Part shown: positions 4,313 through 6,003 of the stretch, in pieces
How positions within the stretch are numbered: the stretch's first letter is position 1
Layout of the letters: each line of letters opens with the position of its first letter
Source: Gallionella sp.
Lineage (GTDB): Bacteria > Pseudomonadota > Gammaproteobacteria > Burkholderiales > Gallionellaceae
DNA length: 6,003 nt
NCBI GenBank assembly: GCA_017880945.1
Contig: JADGRM010000138.1
Coordinates: forward strand, 1 to 6,003
Reading direction: 5' to 3'
Program-made: the position numbers and the translations under genes
Notes under the pieces: model-generated
Databases searched by the model: none
What the model saw: the letters and a program-made list of their open reading frames with translations, nothing else
What the model was told of the DNA's origin: nothing

Positions 4313-6003
4313 ATGCGCGTTTCACAATTTTTCATTTCCACCCTTAAAGAGGCCCCCTCCGAAGCAGAACTCGCCAGCCACAAACTGATGATGCGCGCGG
4401 GTTATATCAGGAAGCTTGCCAGCGGCCTGTACACCTGGATGCCGCTTGGATTGCGCATATTGCGCAAAGTGGAAAACATCGTGCGCGAAGAAATGGATCG
4501 CAGCGGCGGGATCGAATTGCTGATGCCCGCCATACAACCCGCCGAACTGTGGCAGGAAACCGGGCGCTGGGAAGTGTTCGGGCCGCAGATGCTTAAAATA
4601 AAGGATAGGCACGACAACCAATTCTGTTTCGGCCCCACCCACGAAGAAGTGATCACCGATATTGCACGCCGTGAAATCCGCAGTTACAGGCAACTGCCGA
4701 TCAACTTCTATCAGATCCAAACCAAGTTTCGCGACGAGGTGCGCCCGCGTTTCGGCGTGATGCGCGCACGCGAATTCCTGATGAAGGATGCCTATTCCTT
4801 CCATGCCGATTATGCGAGTCTGGAGCAAACTTACCGTGTCATGTATGACACTTACTCGCGCATCTTCACCCGCCTTGGCCTGAAGTTCCGTGCCGTCGCG
4901 GCGGATACCGGCGCGATCGGCGGCAGCGGTTCGCATGAGTTTCATGTGCTGGCGGATTCGGGTGAGGATGCACTGGCCTACTGCCCGACTTCTGAATATG
5001 CCGCGAATGTGGAACTGGCGGAAGCGGTCGTTCCGGCTGGGACACGTTCAGCACCATCAGAAGTGATGCGAGATGTGGAAACACCCAGGCAAACCACCTG
5101 TGAGCAGGTGGCAGAACTGTTGGCTATCCCATTGCAACGCACGGTGAAGCTGCTGGCACTGGTGGCTGCGGATACCTTGCATATTCTGCTGTTGCGCGGT
5201 GATCACAACCTGAATGAAGTCAAGGCCGCCAAGCTGCCGGGGCTTGCCGATTTCCGCTTTGCCACGGAAGATGAGATTCGGGCCCATTTTAATTGCCCCC
5301 CCGGTTTCCTTGGCCCGGTCGGCGTCGATCGTACAAAGACACGCGTCATCGCCGACCGAACCGTGTCCATGATGAGCGATTTTGTTGTGGGTGCGAATAA
5401 ACCCAAGTTTCATATCGCCGGAGTGAACTGGGGGCGCGATCTGCCCGAACCCGACTTGGTGGCAGACATTCGCAATGTCGTCACGGGCGACTCGTCACCG
5501 GACGGGAAAGGCACGCTGGAAATCTGCCGCGGCATCGAAGTCGGCCATATTTTCCAGTTGCGCACCCAATATGCCGAAGCCATGAAGGCCACTTTTCTGG
5601 ACGCGCACGGCAAAGCGCAAATCATCGAGATGGGCTGTTACGGCATCGGTGTGTCGCGCATCGTCGCCGCCGCCATCGAGCAGAATTATGACGAGCGCGG
5701 CATCATGCTGCCGGCTGCGATGGCGCCGTTTCAAATCGCCATCGTGCCGATCGGCATGGGCAAGAGCGAAGCGGTACGCAATGCCGTGGAAAAATTGTAT
5801 GCCACGCTGCAAGCCGCTGGAATCGACGTGTTGCTGGATGACCGCGACGAGCGTCCCGGCGTGATGTTTGCCGACATGGAGTTGATCGGCATTCCGCACC
5901 GCCTGGTCATCGGCGAGCGCGGCTTGAAGGACGGCATGCTGGAATATCAGGGACGGCGCGATGCCGCCGCACAAGCCATCCCCTTGCAAAATGCGCTGGA
6001 GTT
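4313..6003 (+). CDS. proS: Prolyl-tRNA synthetase, bacterial type with editing domain (partial, C-terminus beyond right edge)
   Basis: ProS attaches proline to tRNA-Pro in the cytoplasm. The 563 visible residues follow E. coli ProS (572 residues) throughout, so only about ten are missing. The class II catalytic core is complete: motif 1 with the dimer helix and MPAIQP (71-76), the ATP loop GPTHEE (107-112), motif 2 around TKFRDEVRPRFG (137-148), and motif 3 GCYGIGVSR (441-449). Between motifs 2 and 3 is the insertion (about 225-400) that deacylates Ala-tRNA-Pro. It includes K279, at the same number as the E. coli editing lysine, with GDHNLNEVKAAKL following and GFLGPVG. The anticodon-binding domain begins near APFQIAIVP and contains DDRDERPGVMFADMELIGIPH. 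The start at 4313 fits the family N-terminus (MRVSQFFISTLKEAPSEAE), although no strong ribosome binding site precedes it. Confidence 0.98.
   Translation, partial: MRVSQFFISTLKEAPSEAELASHKLMMRAGYIRKLASGLYTWMPLGLRILRKVENIVREEMDRSGGIELLMPAIQPAELWQETGRWEVFGPQMLKIKDRHDNQFCFGPTHEEVITDIARREIRSYRQLPINFYQIQTKFRDEVRPRFGVMRAREFLMKDAYSFHADYASLEQTYRVMYDTYSRIFTRLGLKFRAVAADTGAIGGSGSHEFHVLADSGEDALAYCPTSEYAANVELAEAVVPAGTRSAPSEVMRDVETPRQTTCEQVAELLAIPLQRTVKLLALVAADTLHILLLRGDHNLNEVKAAKLPGLADFRFATEDEIRAHFNCPPGFLGPVGVDRTKTRVIADRTVSMMSDFVVGANKPKFHIAGVNWGRDLPEPDLVADIRNVVTGDSSPDGKGTLEICRGIEVGHIFQLRTQYAEAMKATFLDAHGKAQIIEMGCYGIGVSRIVAAAIEQNYDERGIMLPAAMAPFQIAIVPIGMGKSEAVRNAVEKLYATLQAAGIDVLLDDRDERPGVMFADMELIGIPHRLVIGERGLKDGMLEYQGRRDAAAQAIPLQNALE

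Noticed and set aside
5057..5989. Long minus-strand ORFs opposite proS
   Set aside because: They are shadows of proS, which aligns with the known family throughout.

Overview
This is a stretch of chromosome that looks betaproteobacterial. The protein sequences and gene neighbourhoods (coaBC-dut; rppH divergent from proS) fit that group, perhaps the Gallionella/Nitrosomonas side. That placement rests on recalled family sequences, not on a search. Most of the window is ordinary housekeeping: coenzyme A synthesis, dUTP hydrolysis, mRNA 5'-end processing and tRNA-Pro charging. No mobile element, CRISPR array, tRNA or rRNA gene was seen.

Layout. Positions 1-578 (minus strand) hold the N-terminal 192 residues of a DUF455 ferritin-like protein, which runs off the left edge and starts at TTG. 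Positions 579-1232 are AT-richer and contain no recognisable known gene. They do contain what reads as one compact plus-strand transcription unit: a good sigma70-type promoter (702-730), a palindrome overlapping its start (729-753), a leader of about 150 nt, an ideal ribosome binding site, a 29-codon ORF for a single-pass membrane microprotein (891-980), an untranslated tail with inverted repeats, and a Rho-independent terminator (1116-1146). Then follow coaBC (1233-2522) and dut (2534-3007), an 11-nt-spaced plus-strand pair. Convergent with dut, only 9 nt away, is a minus-strand pair: rppH (3643-4155), then a two-CBS-domain protein (3017-3613). A divergent region of about 160 nt containing a 45-nt hairpin separates rppH from proS (from 4313), which runs off the right edge lacking only roughly its last ten residues.

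How the genes relate. CoaBC and Dut act in separate pathways (phosphopantetheine synthesis and dUTP clearance) but share an operon-like arrangement. RppH removes pyrophosphate from mRNA 5' ends to trigger decay. The CBS protein transcribed behind it probably senses an adenine nucleotide, but its partner is not visible here.

The most interesting parts are the unannotated microprotein unit at about 702-1146 and a roughly 30-residue palindrome-bearing insertion in the CoaBC interdomain linker. No large undescribed system is evident.
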